DNA of 64,000 bases, taken from Betaproteobacteria bacterium (lineage in GTDB: Bacteria; Pseudomonadota; Gammaproteobacteria; Burkholderiales; Casimicrobiaceae). Below the pieces are notes generated by a model that saw only the letters and a list, made by a program, of their open reading frames with translations, did not search any database and was not told the DNA's origin. The stretch covers positions 1 through 64,000 of the forward strand of contig JADKKQ010000014.1 in assembly GCA_016720425.1 (NCBI GenBank), given 5' to 3'. Positions 23,669 through 32,912 of this stretch are shown here, piece after piece. Position 1 is the stretch's first letter. The number at the start of each line of letters is the position of its first letter. The translations under genes were made by a program, and so were the position numbers.

Positions 23669-24348
23669 GTCCTCGTCGTTCGTCCTCCCCGCAGCCTGCC
23701 CGCGGCGACGGCCGCGAGCCTTCGCCGCTGACCGCGCGCCAGCAGCAGATCCTCGACTGGATCCGCCGCCGGCTCGAGACCACCGGCATGCCGCCGACGC
23801 GCGTCGAAATCGCCGCGGGGCTGGGTTTTCGCACCGCGAGCGCGGCCGAAGACCACCTGCGCGCGCTGGCCAGAAAAGGCGCCATCGAGTTGCTGCCCGG
23901 CGCGTCGCGCGGGTTGCGCCTCGTCGACCGGCCGGAGTTGCCGGGGATGGGGTTGCCGCTCGTCGGCCGGGTGGCTGCCGGCCACCCGATCCTCGCGGCC
24001 GAGCACGTCGAAGCCCACCTGCGGCTCGACCCCGCGCTGTTCTCGCCGCGCGCCGATTACCTGCTGCGGGTGCGCGGCGCCAGCATGAAAGACGCCGGCA
24101 TCCTCGACGGCGATCTGCTTGCCGTCCACCGCAGCACCGAGGCCCGGTCGGGCCAGATCGTCGTCGCCCGGTTGAGCGGTCCCGGCGGCGACGAGGTCAC
24201 CGTCAAGCGCCTCAAGCGCCGCGGCGGGCAGGTGCTGCTCGTCGCCGAGAACCCCGAGTTCGCGCCGATCGTCATCGAAGGCGGGCGCGACGCGCTGGTG
24301 ATCGAGGGCATCGGCGTCGGGCTCTTCCGCAGCGGCAGGGCGCTGTAG
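23665..24348 (+). CDS. lexA: LexA repressor
   Basis: This is the SOS repressor, a 227-residue self-cleaving DNA-binding protein. The N-terminal winged helix-turn-helix is LTARQQQILDWIRRRLET through RTASAAEDHLRALARKG (about residues 22-75). The S24 peptidase-like domain has the cleavage dipeptide Ala-Gly in VAAGHP, the catalytic Ser in GASMKDAGILDGD and the catalytic Lys in VTVKRLKR. A Pro/Arg-rich N-terminal extension of about 20 residues precedes the HTH. It is coupled to the glyoxalase gene and followed by imuA/imuB, the layout of a lexA-linked mutagenesis cassette, so it may be a cassette-specific LexA. Confidence 0.92.
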   Translation: MSPRRSSSPQPARGDGREPSPLTARQQQILDWIRRRLETTGMPPTRVEIAAGLGFRTASAAEDHLRALARKGAIELLPGASRGLRLVDRPELPGMGLPLVGRVAAGHPILAAEHVEAHLRLDPALFSPRADYLLRVRGASMKDAGILDGDLLAVHRSTEARSGQIVVARLSGPGGDEVTVKRLKRRGGQVLLVAENPEFAPIVIEGGRDALVIEGIGVGLFRSGRAL

Positions 24349-24518
24349 CCGGGCCCTTCCCCAGGTTCGCCCGCATGCGCAAGCCGCCACCCGCCCCCGC
24401 CGCGAACGGCGCAGCGCTCGAATCCGCTCCGCTCAATGCCGGCGGGCGATGAGCCTGCGGCAATGCATTCCCGCTCCGTGGCCTCCCCCCGCGCCGCCCT
24501 GTCTTCCGGAAAGCTCCG

Positions 24519-25292
24519 TTGAACGCGCTGTCCTCATCGCTGCGCTCGTCGTCGCTCGACGCCGTGCTCGCCCATCCGGCGATCTGGCGGGGCGGCGACT
24601 GCGCGCCCGAGCCGGCGGCCGTACCGACCGGATTCGCGGCCCTCGACGCCGTCCTGCCGGGGGGCGGCTGGCCGCAGGCGGCACTCACCGAAATGCTGCT
24701 GGCGCGCGAGGGCATCGGCGAGCTTCGCCTCGTCCTGCCCGGGCTCGCCCGTCTGCAGGCCGACGAGCGCGACGTGATCTGGATCGCGCCGCCGCATCTG
24801 CCGTATGCGCCGGCACTTGCGGCGGCGGGGCTCGATCTCCGCCGGCTGGTCATCGTCCGCCCGGCCGCGACGGCCGATGCCCTGTGGGCGTTCGAGCAGG
24901 CGCTGCGCGCCCCCGAATGCGGCGCCGCGTTCCTCTGGCCGCAGGGCGTGCTCGACGACCGCGCCACGCGCCGCCTGCAGGTCGCCGCCCGCGAAGGCGG
25001 CAGCTGGGGTGTGCTGTGGCGCCGGCCGGGGCAGCCGGGCATCGCCGGTGCCGCACCGCTGCGCCTGGCGCTGGCCCCGGCAGCGCAACAGCTGGCCGTG
25101 CACGTGGTCAAGCGGCGCGGCGGCGAAGTGGCACGACCGGTGCTGCTCGATCTCGACCTTGCGCCGACGCCTTCCGGCCGCAGCGACAAGGACCCGGCGG
25201 GCGCGGCGGCCGGCGACCGCGGTCCGCCCGCTGCCGCTCATGCAGGCCCCCGCTGCGCGCCCGGACGCGGGTCTCTTCGCGGCATCCCGTAG
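24519..25292 (+). CDS. imuA: ImuA, RecA/SulA-like mutasome protein
   Basis: This is a 257-residue cytoplasmic protein of the ImuA (SulA-like/RecA-fold) family, which works with ImuB and DnaE2 in damage-induced mutagenesis. Typical features are VPTGFAALDAVLPGGGWPQAALTEML near residue 35-60, a degenerate P-loop position (LLAREGIGELRLVLP), and WIAPPHLPYAPAL. The start is TTG 24519, the first codon that gives the family N-terminus (LDAVLAHPAIWRGGD). The gene follows lexA after a 170-nt gap with no evident new promoter and precedes imuB by 20 nt. Confidence 0.85.
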   Translation: MNALSSSLRSSSLDAVLAHPAIWRGGDCAPEPAAVPTGFAALDAVLPGGGWPQAALTEMLLAREGIGELRLVLPGLARLQADERDVIWIAPPHLPYAPALAAAGLDLRRLVIVRPAATADALWAFEQALRAPECGAAFLWPQGVLDDRATRRLQVAAREGGSWGVLWRRPGQPGIAGAAPLRLALAPAAQQLAVHVVKRRGGEVARPVLLDLDLAPTPSGRSDKDPAGAAAGDRGPPAAAHAGPRCAPGRGSLRGIP

Positions 25293-25312
25293 TCGCCGCC
25301 CGCGGTCCGATC

Positions 25313-26860
25313 ATGCTGTGGGCCTGCCTGCTGCTGCCGCGCCTTGCGCTCGACGTGTTCGCGCGGGCGCAGGCTCCGTCCGCCCAAAGCGCGGCGCGCC
25401 CCTTCGCCGTCACGACCGGCGGACATTACCCGCGGATCGTCAGCGCCGACGCCGCGGCCGCCGCGGCCGGCATCCGTGCCGGGATGCTCGTCTCCGCGGC
25501 GCTCGCACTCGCTCCCGCGGTCCTGCTGCGCGACCGCGACCCCGCCGGCGAAGCGCGGGCGCTCGCCGCCGTCGCCACCTGGGCGACGCAGTTCACGCCC
25601 GGCGTCAGCCTCGCCCCGCCCGATGCGGTGCTGGTCGACATCGGCGACAGCCTGCGCCTGTTCGGCGGCCTGGATACGCTGCGCACCCGGCTGCAGCAAG
25701 GGGCCGCCGCGCTCGGCTACGCGGCCCGGCTGGCCATCGCCCCCACCGCCGTCGCTGCACTGCTCCTCGCCCGTGCCGGGCACGCCGACACGATGGTGCG
25801 GGTCGAGGCGCTGCCGGCGGCACTGGCCCCGTTGCCCCTCGCCTTGACCGACGCCGATCCCGGCATCGTCGCCACGCTCGCCGCCGCCGGCATCACCACC
25901 TTCGGCGCCGCCTCCTCGCTGCCGCGCGCGGGGCTGGCGCGACGCGGCGGTGCGCCGCTGCTGGCGACCCTCGAGCACGCGCTCGGGGTCCGCGCCGATC
26001 CCCGGCCGCGGTTCGTGCCGCCGCAGCGCTATGCAGGACGGCTGGAGCTCCCCGCCCCGGTCGACGCGACGGAAGCGCTCGCCTTCGCCGTCCAGCGGCT
26101 GGTCGTCGAGCTCGCGGGCTGGCTGCTGGGGCGCGGGCTCGGGGTGCTCGAACTCGCGCTGACGCTCGAGCACGAGCACCACCTGCGCCGCCACCTCGGC
26201 ACGCCGGGAAGCCTCGTTCGCTTCGCCCTCGCCGCGCCCGCACGCGAGGTGCCCCACCTGCTCGCCGTGCTGCGCGAGCGCCTCGCGCGCGTCACGCTGC
26301 CGGGGCCGGTCGAAGCCATCGTGCTCGAAAGCACGCTCTGCGCGCCGCTGGCCGGGCGCAATCTCGGCCTGCTGCCCGGCGATCACGATCGGGCGACGGT
26401 GCCGCTCCTCGACCGGCTGCGCGCACGCCTGGGCGAGGATGCCGTGACGCGCATCGCCCCCTGCGCCGAGCATCGTCCCGAGCGCGCGTGGACCGGCGCC
26501 GGCCTCCGCCCCGCCGCCGGCAACGCGGCAGCGCCCCGCAGCGGAAAAAAATCGGCGCCCCGGCTTCCGCGCCGCGCAGCCGCCGACACGTCACCCTCGC
26601 TGCCGCTGCCTGCCGGGCCGCGACCGCTGTGGCTGCTGGCCGAGCCGGAACCGCTGGGGGCGCGGCTTGCCGCGCGGCCCTGGGTGCTGCAGGACGGTCC
26701 GGAACGGATCGAGTCCGGGTGGTGGGACGGCCGCGACGTGCGGCGCGACTACTTCGTCGCCGAGAGTCCGGCCGGCGAGCGGGTCTGGATCTACCGCGAC
26801 GGCCGGCACGGCTTCGGCGAAGGCGACGGCGAGTGGTTCGTGCACGGGCTGTTCGCGTGA
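25313..26860 (+). CDS. imuB: ImuB, Y-family polymerase-like mutasome protein
   Basis: This is a 515-residue cytoplasmic protein related to Y-family polymerases but lacking their catalytic carboxylates, as is normal for ImuB, which acts as a scaffold linking the beta clamp and DnaE2. It begins LWACLLLPRLALDVFARA. The polymerase-like core includes ADAAAAAAGIRAGM and DIGDSLRLFGG. The C-terminal region has RPLWLLAEPEPLG and the RxDYFVAESPAGERVWIYRD block conserved in the family. A Pro/Ala/Lys linker lies around residues 400-430. Start ATG 25313 follows imuA by 20 nt. dnaE2, often next in such operons, lies 6 kb away. Confidence 0.9.
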   Translation: MLWACLLLPRLALDVFARAQAPSAQSAARPFAVTTGGHYPRIVSADAAAAAAGIRAGMLVSAALALAPAVLLRDRDPAGEARALAAVATWATQFTPGVSLAPPDAVLVDIGDSLRLFGGLDTLRTRLQQGAAALGYAARLAIAPTAVAALLLARAGHADTMVRVEALPAALAPLPLALTDADPGIVATLAAAGITTFGAASSLPRAGLARRGGAPLLATLEHALGVRADPRPRFVPPQRYAGRLELPAPVDATEALAFAVQRLVVELAGWLLGRGLGVLELALTLEHEHHLRRHLGTPGSLVRFALAAPAREVPHLLAVLRERLARVTLPGPVEAIVLESTLCAPLAGRNLGLLPGDHDRATVPLLDRLRARLGEDAVTRIAPCAEHRPERAWTGAGLRPAAGNAAAPRSGKKSAPRLPRRAAADTSPSLPLPAGPRPLWLLAEPEPLGARLAARPWVLQDGPERIESGWWDGRDVRRDYFVAESPAGERVWIYRDGRHGFGEGDGEWFVHGLFA

Positions 26861-26885
26861 CACCACCCCGCTCGCCCGACCCCCA

Positions 26886-28226
26886 TCAAAGGACGACCGC
26901 GACGTACAGCAGCGACAGCAGCGCCAGGGGCCCCATGCCCAGCGCGGCCAGGTTGGCCGTCTTCCGGGTGCCGAACACGTAGGCGTAGATCAGCTTCATC
27001 AGGTTGTTGCTGGCGCTGGCGATGACGATCGCCTGCAGGATCTGCGCGGTGCCGAGCCCGAGGTCGCCCTGCAGCACCGAGACGACGAACGGCGTGATGT
27101 CCGAGAAGCCGACGACGAACGAGAGCACGCGCAAGCCGGCGTCGTGGAACTTCAGCAGCGTGTACTTCGTGGCCATGGAGATGACGACGAACAGGAACGC
27201 GAACAGGAAGGCCGAATTGAGTTCCAGCGGGTTGTTCCGCAGCGCCGGCTCCTCCGCCACGGCGTCGCCCGCCTGCCCGGCGCCGACCGGAGCCGACGCC
27301 TTCGCACGCTTGCGGTCGCCGACGATCCAGACCGCGTAGCCGGCCGCGAGCGCCGACAGCAGCAGCAACGCCGGGCCGACCTGCAGCGTCGACTCGACGC
27401 GGAAGATGGCCACCAGCACCAGCAGCCGCAGGTACATCATCGAGACCGCCAGCAGGATCGCCGCCGCCGCCTCCCGGTCGCGCCCCGGCTGGGCGCGCGA
27501 TCGCTTGGCCAGCACCAGCACCGCCGCGGTGCTGGAGTAGACGCCGCCGATCAGCCCGGTGAGCAGCAGTCCCTTGCGCGGGAACAGGTAGGTCTGCAGC
27601 ACGTAGCCGAGGTAGGAGATCGTGGTGGTGATGACCACGGCCAGCCAGATCTGCCGCGGCGTCACCGGCAGCGCCGACAGTATCGCGCCCGGCAGTCCGC
27701 CGACCGGGGGCAGCGTTTCCGGGATCATCGGCAGGATCACCGCGGCGATCGCCAGGAACTTGCAGACGGTGACGATCTCGCCGGTCTCGAGCCGATCGGT
27801 CAGCCGCCGCACGCGACCCTTGGAGTGGAGGACGAAGAGGATCGAGATGGCGATGAGCACCAGGAACCAGTGCGGCTGGTGGATCGACACCGGGCCGATC
27901 GCATAGGTGAGTTGCGCGATGCTGACCCCGATCAGCCCCGGGCTCTTCTTGTGCCGCACCTTGTCCATGTAGTAGACCAGCAGGAACATCACCACGGTCA
28001 CCAGCCCGAGCAGGAACGCCCAGTTCCCGATCTCGGGGAGCGTGTAGAGCATGAAGCCCAGCATGCCGATGAACACGAAGGTGCGCACCGTGCCGAAGGT
28101 GTCGAACTTGCCCTCGCCCTCGTAATAGTCGCGCAGCCCGATGCCGATCAGAAAACTGATCGCCAGCGTCAGCAGGAAGGGCTCGACCAGCGGCGGCAGG
28201 ACGGCGGTTGACAACGGATCGCTCAT
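26886..28226 (-). CDS. MgtC/SapB-DUF4010 family membrane protein
   Basis: This is an inner-membrane protein of 446 residues with about 12-13 hydrophobic segments. The N-terminal part (FLIGIGLRDYYEGEGKFDTFG) matches the MgtC/SapB-like region, with RTFVFIGMLGFML after it. The C-terminal part fits DUF4010 (SNNLMKLIYAYVFGTRK near the end). A cytoplasmic loop rich in Lys/Ala/Glu lies around residue 310-335. The family is conserved but its substrate is not established. It faces imuB tail to tail with a 25-nt gap and lies inside the insertion that separates imuAB from dnaE2. Confidence 0.82.
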   Translation of the reverse strand: MSDPLSTAVLPPLVEPFLLTLAISFLIGIGLRDYYEGEGKFDTFGTVRTFVFIGMLGFMLYTLPEIGNWAFLLGLVTVVMFLLVYYMDKVRHKKSPGLIGVSIAQLTYAIGPVSIHQPHWFLVLIAISILFVLHSKGRVRRLTDRLETGEIVTVCKFLAIAAVILPMIPETLPPVGGLPGAILSALPVTPRQIWLAVVITTTISYLGYVLQTYLFPRKGLLLTGLIGGVYSSTAAVLVLAKRSRAQPGRDREAAAAILLAVSMMYLRLLVLVAIFRVESTLQVGPALLLLSALAAGYAVWIVGDRKRAKASAPVGAGQAGDAVAEEPALRNNPLELNSAFLFAFLFVVISMATKYTLLKFHDAGLRVLSFVVGFSDITPFVVSVLQGDLGLGTAQILQAIVIASASNNLMKLIYAYVFGTRKTANLAALGMGPLALLSLLYVAVVL

Positions 28227-28479
28227 GGCGTGACTGGACGTGGGCCGGCGGGCATCGGTGGCGTCTCGCGCGGGTTCGGGACCGGCCCGCGACGCGCTTC
28301 GCGACATTCGGGCATTCGACCGTGACCGTGCGCAGTCCACCGTGCCGGCGCGGGTTCGCGACGAAGCCGCCCGTCGTGCGATTGTCCTCGCTCGGCGCGC
28401 GGTCGACCTTGAGGTGGGACAAGATAACGGCGAGCTCGCCCGGCCCCGGCGCCAAGAGCGGCCATCGGCATCGTCCGCG

Positions 28480-30165
28480 TCAGCGCAGCGCCAGGCGGGC
28501 GCGGACCACGCCCGCCTTGTCGTGCCGCAGCGTCAGCGCGACCTCGACGCCGGCGGCGGCGCGCACCACCCATTCGACCTTGACCCGGTCGTCGGTCACG
28601 TGCGCATCGGGCCAGAACGAAACGCCGGTGTGCTTGTAGGCCTTCCCTTCGAGCTGACCGAGATCCTCGCGCCGCTTGCCCTGCACCAGCGTGGCGCCGG
28701 ACGGCAATTCGATCTCGGCGATCGCGCCGCGCACGACCTTGCGCTCCAGCGCGCGCTTGGACACGTAGCTCGGCAGCCAGCCGGTGTTCTGCGCCACCAG
28801 CCGCAGCTTGTACAGGCCGCCGCCCAGGGCTTCCGCCTCCGCGGTCACCAGCTCCAGCCGCGGCGAGGTCAGCGCCTGCCAGAGCAGCCAGCGCGGAAAG
28901 CGCCGCAGTTCGCGTTCGAGCAGCGCGGGCGGCGGGTTCGAGAACGCGTGGAAGCGGTTCCAGCCGCCGATCTCGATGCGGCCGAGCTGCGGGTGCGCGA
29001 ACGGCTGCCACGGGACGTGGGCGAGACCGTGCAGCTGGTCGCGACTCCATTGCCACAGCTTGACGTCGTCGTCGACCGGGTGGTCGCGGAACCAGTCGAT
29101 GAAGTGGTAGTTCTCGATGCCCGCCTCGCGCATCGGGCTCCAGATCTCGACCACCCAGCTGTAGAGGCCGAGGTGCTCGTAGATCCAGTCGAAAGTGCCG
29201 CCGATCACCTGCTTGGGGTGGTAGCGGAAGTCGTGATAGACCGAGACCGCCGGATAGCCGGTGAGCTCCCGGCCCTTGTCGCCGGTCCGGCGGTAATGCC
29301 ACAGGTCCTCGGCGTGCATCTCCTCGTCGGGCAGGTGCTCGAAGGGGCGCAGCAGCACGCCGCTCCAGGTGTGGAAGGTGGTGCCGCCGCAGACGTTCGG
29401 ATGCCGGGCGATGAAGTCGACGACCGCGCGCACTTCCGGCTCGGAGGTCGGATACGGACCGGCGCCCAGCTGCTCGAACTCCTGCCGCCAGCTGGCGGGG
29501 AAATTGCGGTTGAGGTCGAGCCCCTCCTTGTTTTTCTTCACCCGCAGCGTGTACCCGTCCCAGCCTTCGAGCGAGCCCTCGGGCAGCACCCGATAATAGT
29601 TGCCGCCGGTTTCGGTCGGCTCGCGCCGGATCATGAGTCCCGGCGCGTCGGGATGTTCCTTCCACAGGCCGTTGGCGTCGGCGACGCGCATCTGCAGGAT
29701 GCGCCCGTCGCCGTCGACGTCCTCGACGGTGAGCCCCTCGATTTCCTCGTCGTCGAACGGATAGGGCCGCGTCGACGAGCGCACCCACTTCGGCCGGTCG
29801 GCGAGCGCCCATTCGGCCCCGTCGGGATTGATCCGGGGACAGACGTAGAACGCGCGGGTGTCGAGCGCCCGGGTGACCTCGGGGTCGTGGCCATAGTGCG
29901 TCAGCAGCCACTGGACGAAGTACAGATTCGCCGCCGACGCCGCGACCTCGGTGGCGTGGATGTTGCCGTCGACCCAGAACGCGGGCTTGTCGGCGGCCGG
30001 TCCGGTCGCCGCGTGGGTGATCGTCAGCAGCCAGATCTCGCGCCCCTCGAAGCTGCGGCCGATCGATTCGATCGCGGCGAGATGCGGGTGCTCGCGGACG
30101 AGATCGTGCAGCAGTGCGGTGAGCTCGGCGTAGCGGTGGAAGCGATCGAAGGCGATGTCGGGCAT
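28480..30165 (-). CDS. M14-family zinc carboxypeptidase-like protein
   Basis: This is a 561-residue metallopeptidase-like protein. The M14 zinc-binding HATE is in DGNIHATEVAASAAN near residue 68-83. The third ligand is probably the His in GGTTFHTWSG near 268, substrate Arg/Asn residues lie in LDLNRNFPASW, and the catalytic Glu is in WVVEIWSP. No signal peptide is seen at MPDIAFDRFHRYAELTALL, so a cytoplasmic location is likely. A beta-rich C-terminal domain of about 130 residues follows (LYKLRLVAQNTGWLPSYVSK). It probably trims C-terminal residues from peptides. It lies 37 nt from the TPR gene stop and may share its transcript. Confidence 0.85.
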   Translation of the reverse strand: MPDIAFDRFHRYAELTALLHDLVREHPHLAAIESIGRSFEGREIWLLTITHAATGPAADKPAFWVDGNIHATEVAASAANLYFVQWLLTHYGHDPEVTRALDTRAFYVCPRINPDGAEWALADRPKWVRSSTRPYPFDDEEIEGLTVEDVDGDGRILQMRVADANGLWKEHPDAPGLMIRREPTETGGNYYRVLPEGSLEGWDGYTLRVKKNKEGLDLNRNFPASWRQEFEQLGAGPYPTSEPEVRAVVDFIARHPNVCGGTTFHTWSGVLLRPFEHLPDEEMHAEDLWHYRRTGDKGRELTGYPAVSVYHDFRYHPKQVIGGTFDWIYEHLGLYSWVVEIWSPMREAGIENYHFIDWFRDHPVDDDVKLWQWSRDQLHGLAHVPWQPFAHPQLGRIEIGGWNRFHAFSNPPPALLERELRRFPRWLLWQALTSPRLELVTAEAEALGGGLYKLRLVAQNTGWLPSYVSKRALERKVVRGAIAEIELPSGATLVQGKRREDLGQLEGKAYKHTGVSFWPDAHVTDDRVKVEWVVRAAAGVEVALTLRHDKAGVVRARLALR

Positions 30166-30202
30166 GGGGTCGGGGGCGTGCGATCCGGGGAACAGGACGA
30201 TG

Positions 30203-32335
30203 CTACAGCGTCGGCGGCGAGCCGGCGGGCGCTCGCTCGGCGTCGACCCGGAATGGCTGCCGGCGCCCGGACCGGCACTGCTCGGCCATGGTCCGGTACG
30301 CCGCCTCCAGCGCGCGGACCGTCGCGGCGGTGTCGAACAGCGGACTCGCCCGCCCGGGGCCGGCGAGGTAGGCGCGCAGTCGCGACCGCTCGGGGTCGTT
30401 GCCGGCCAGCGCCACCGCGCGGTCGATGTAGTCGTCGACGTTGCGGGCGACGAGTTCCGGCAGGCCGACCGCCGCGAGCAGGCTCGCCGCCACCCGGCCG
30501 GCGAAGGTCTCGCCGCGCCAGGTGAGCACCGGGCAGCCGGCCCACAGCGCGTCGCTGGCCGTCGTGTGGGCGCCGTAGGGCCAGGTGTCGAGGAACAGGT
30601 CGGCGTGGTGGTAGAGCGCGAGGTATTCCGGATTCGGCCGCGACCGCGCGGCGACCACGCGGTCGGCGGCGATGCCGCGCCGCGCCAGCTCGCGGCGCAG
30701 GTTGACGATCGCCGGGTCGCGCCCGCCCCGATCGAGCAGCCACAGCACCGAGGCCGGCACTCTGGAGAGTATTGTCGAATAACTATCAATGACTTCCGGA
30801 TTGAACTTAAACGGATTGTGGAACGAACAGAAGACGACGCCGGCCGCGGGCAGGCCGAGTGCGGCACGCGTCTCGGGCGCCGCCACCGGCCGCTGGCGGT
30901 CGTTCGGCTGATAGCAGACGGGCAGCTGGACCAGCGTCTCCGTGTAGTCGGCCGCGTCGGCGAACGGCGTCACCACGGGATCGCCGATGAGGTAGTCGAC
31001 GTAGGACGCACCCATCGTCCCCGGGTAGCCCAGCCACTGCGCCTGGATCGGGGCCGGGCGCTGCGCCAGCACTGCCGTCGCGGCACCCTCGGTGTGGCCC
31101 TTCAGATCGACCAGCAGGTCGATGCCGTCGGCCCGGATCTGCGCCGCGAGGCGCGTGGCGGGCCAGCCGGCGGCATCGACGAAGCGGTCGAAACCCGCCC
31201 GCAGCCGCGCGCGCAGCGCACTGCCGTCGTCGGGGCCGGTCGAGTACGCGACCACCTCGAACGCCGCCCGGTCGTGGCCCTCGAACACGCCCGCGGCGAG
31301 GAACGCCGTCGCGTGGGCGTGGAAGTCGGCCGACAGATAGCCGATCCGCAGCCGCGGTCCCGCGTGCAGCGCGCACGCCGGCCCGGGCCGCGGCGGCGCG
31401 AGCGCCACGGTCCAATTCTCCGCGCAGCGTCGCTGCTCGGCGCGGGACGACGGGTCGGACAGCAGGCAGAACGGCGACAGCAGCGGCAGTCCGCGCAGGA
31501 CACCGGCGCGAAACTGCGCCCGCAGCGCCTCGAGATCGTGCCAATCCGCCAGCCGCTTGCGGAGGACCAGCAGCTGCGAAAGCGCGGCGCCATCGTCCGG
31601 CGCCGCCTGCCGGACCGCTTCCAGCGCCGCCGCCGCCGCCGCGAGGTCGCCGCGGCGCTCGAGGACCCCGGCCAGCTGGAAGCGCAGCGGAACGGCGGCC
31701 GGCTGCGCGCGCAACGCCGCTTCCAGCGTCGCCCGGGCGGCGTCCGCCTGGCCGGTCGCCTCCTCCAGCTGGGCCTTGAGTCCCGATGGCGCCATCGCCG
31801 CCGGCGCCAGGTCGACGGCGCGGCGCGCGGCGTCCTGCGCCTCCGCCAGCCGGCCGCACGCCTGGCAGGCGAGCGCCAGGTTGAACCAGCCGCCGGCGTG
31901 GCGCGCATCGGCGGCCAGCGCGCGCCTTGCGGCCGCATCGGCGTCTTCGGGCCGTCCGGCATCGAGCAGCCCGCCGGCCAGGTTGGACCAGGCGCCGGCG
32001 TCGCCGGGCGCGCGGCGTGTCGCCTCGGTCAGCGCGGCCACCGCGTCCCCGTGCAGGCCGAGGGCCTGATAGACGAGGCCGAGGTTGCTCCAGACCTCGG
32101 GCTGCTGCGGTTCCGCCCGCACCGAACGCTGCAGGCGCCGCGCCGCGTCCTCGTGGTGGCCCGCCTGGTGGAGGATGAGCCCCGAGTAGTGCAGCGCGGC
32201 GGCATGCGCCGGCGCGACCGCCAGCACCCGCTCGTAGCCGGCGAGCGCCTCGCGCCAACGACCTTGCCGATGCAGGCGCAACGCGACGTCGAACGCCGCT
32301 GCGATCTGGGCGGGCGCGGGTCCGGGGACGGTCAT
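30203..32335 (-). CDS. TPR protein with O-GlcNAc-transferase-like (SPINDLY/GT41) domain
   Basis: This is a 710-residue cytoplasmic protein. The first half, about residues 10-270, consists of tandem tetratricopeptide repeats (for example GRWREALAGYERVLAVAPAH and PEVWSNLGLVYQALGLHGDA). The second half is the GT41 catalytic region, with RIGYLSADFHAHATAF, IDLLVDLKGHTEGA, QAQWLGYPGTMGASYVDYL, VCFCSFHN-type segment and DTWPYGAHTTASDALWAGCP. It would transfer a sugar, perhaps GlcNAc, to protein Ser/Thr; bacterial targets are unknown. ATG 32335 is chosen because the upstream residues are Pro/Arg-rich. A roughly 55-bp AT-rich patch (about 30775-30830) lies inside the catalytic domain. Confidence 0.85.
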   Translation of the reverse strand: MTVPGPAPAQIAAAFDVALRLHRQGRWREALAGYERVLAVAPAHAAALHYSGLILHQAGHHEDAARRLQRSVRAEPQQPEVWSNLGLVYQALGLHGDAVAALTEATRRAPGDAGAWSNLAGGLLDAGRPEDADAAARRALAADARHAGGWFNLALACQACGRLAEAQDAARRAVDLAPAAMAPSGLKAQLEEATGQADAARATLEAALRAQPAAVPLRFQLAGVLERRGDLAAAAAALEAVRQAAPDDGAALSQLLVLRKRLADWHDLEALRAQFRAGVLRGLPLLSPFCLLSDPSSRAEQRRCAENWTVALAPPRPGPACALHAGPRLRIGYLSADFHAHATAFLAAGVFEGHDRAAFEVVAYSTGPDDGSALRARLRAGFDRFVDAAGWPATRLAAQIRADGIDLLVDLKGHTEGAATAVLAQRPAPIQAQWLGYPGTMGASYVDYLIGDPVVTPFADAADYTETLVQLPVCYQPNDRQRPVAAPETRAALGLPAAGVVFCSFHNPFKFNPEVIDSYSTILSRVPASVLWLLDRGGRDPAIVNLRRELARRGIAADRVVAARSRPNPEYLALYHHADLFLDTWPYGAHTTASDALWAGCPVLTWRGETFAGRVAASLLAAVGLPELVARNVDDYIDRAVALAGNDPERSRLRAYLAGPGRASPLFDTAATVRALEAAYRTMAEQCRSGRRQPFRVDAERAPAGSPPTL

Positions 32336-32435
32336 GGAGTGGAGATGGGACGGGGATCGGCGGTCCGGCCCGGGCAGGTCGTCGGGCCGGCCCCCGGCCA
32401 ATGCCCGACCGGGCCCCGGCGGCGAGGGCCGCCGC

Positions 32436-32885
32436 TCAGCGATCGTCGTGCCGGGTGTACTTGTTCGGCAGCAGGCTCGCGATCGGCACCGGGTGATCGC
32501 CCTGCGGTCCCGGCACGATGACGTTGGCGCCGGGGCCGTAGTCGGCGATCAGCTCGCGGCACATCCCGCAGGGAGCGACCACGTGGCCGTCCTTGTTGAC
32601 GGCGACGATCGTCTCGATGTCGGTGTCGCCCTCGGCCGCCCCCATGCCGATGGCGATCGCTTCGGCGCAGACGTCGATGCGCCCCACGTAGGCGCCGACG
32701 TGCACCGAGGTGAACACGCGGCCCGAGCGCGTGCGCAGCGCGCAGCCGACGCTGTGCCACTCGGGCCGGCGCCGCAGCGCGATGATCCGGCGGGCGGCGT
32801 CGACCAGGGCGAGGTCGGCGGCGGCCAGCGATGCCGACCCGGTTTCGGATGCGGCTCCGGCGGCGAGGCTCAGGGGTGCTTTCAT
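32436..32885 (-). CDS. cdd: Cytidine deaminase
   Basis: This zinc enzyme deaminates cytidine and deoxycytidine to uridine and deoxyuridine in pyrimidine salvage. The 149-residue length fits the homotetrameric type. The zinc site is C-A-E in RIDVCAEAIAIG near residue 70-80 and P-C-G-M-C in VAPCGMCREL near 105, with the Glu as proton shuttle. The N-terminal 25 residues (Ala/Ser-rich) are an extension. It is divergent from dnaE2 across 80 bp that contain the ACCGTA-N6-TGCGGT operator, so it may share SOS control with the polymerase. Confidence 0.88.
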   Translation of the reverse strand: MKAPLSLAAGAASETGSASLAAADLALVDAARRIIALRRRPEWHSVGCALRTRSGRVFTSVHVGAYVGRIDVCAEAIAIGMGAAEGDTDIETIVAVNKDGHVVAPCGMCRELIADYGPGANVIVPGPQGDHPVPIASLLPNKYTRHDDR

Positions 32886-32894
32886 CGGTCGAAT

Positions 32895-32912
32895 ACCGTA
32901 TATTCATGCGGT
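32895..32912. promoter_or_regulatory. Palindrome ACCGTATATTCATGCGGT, second candidate LexA operator
   Basis: ACCGTA-N6-TGCGGT, one mismatch from the perfect site before the glyoxalase-lexA operon. It lies 10 bp from the cdd start codon and 53 bp from that of dnaE2, and overlaps TATATT (32899-32904), a possible -10 box for dnaE2. Confidence 0.72.
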
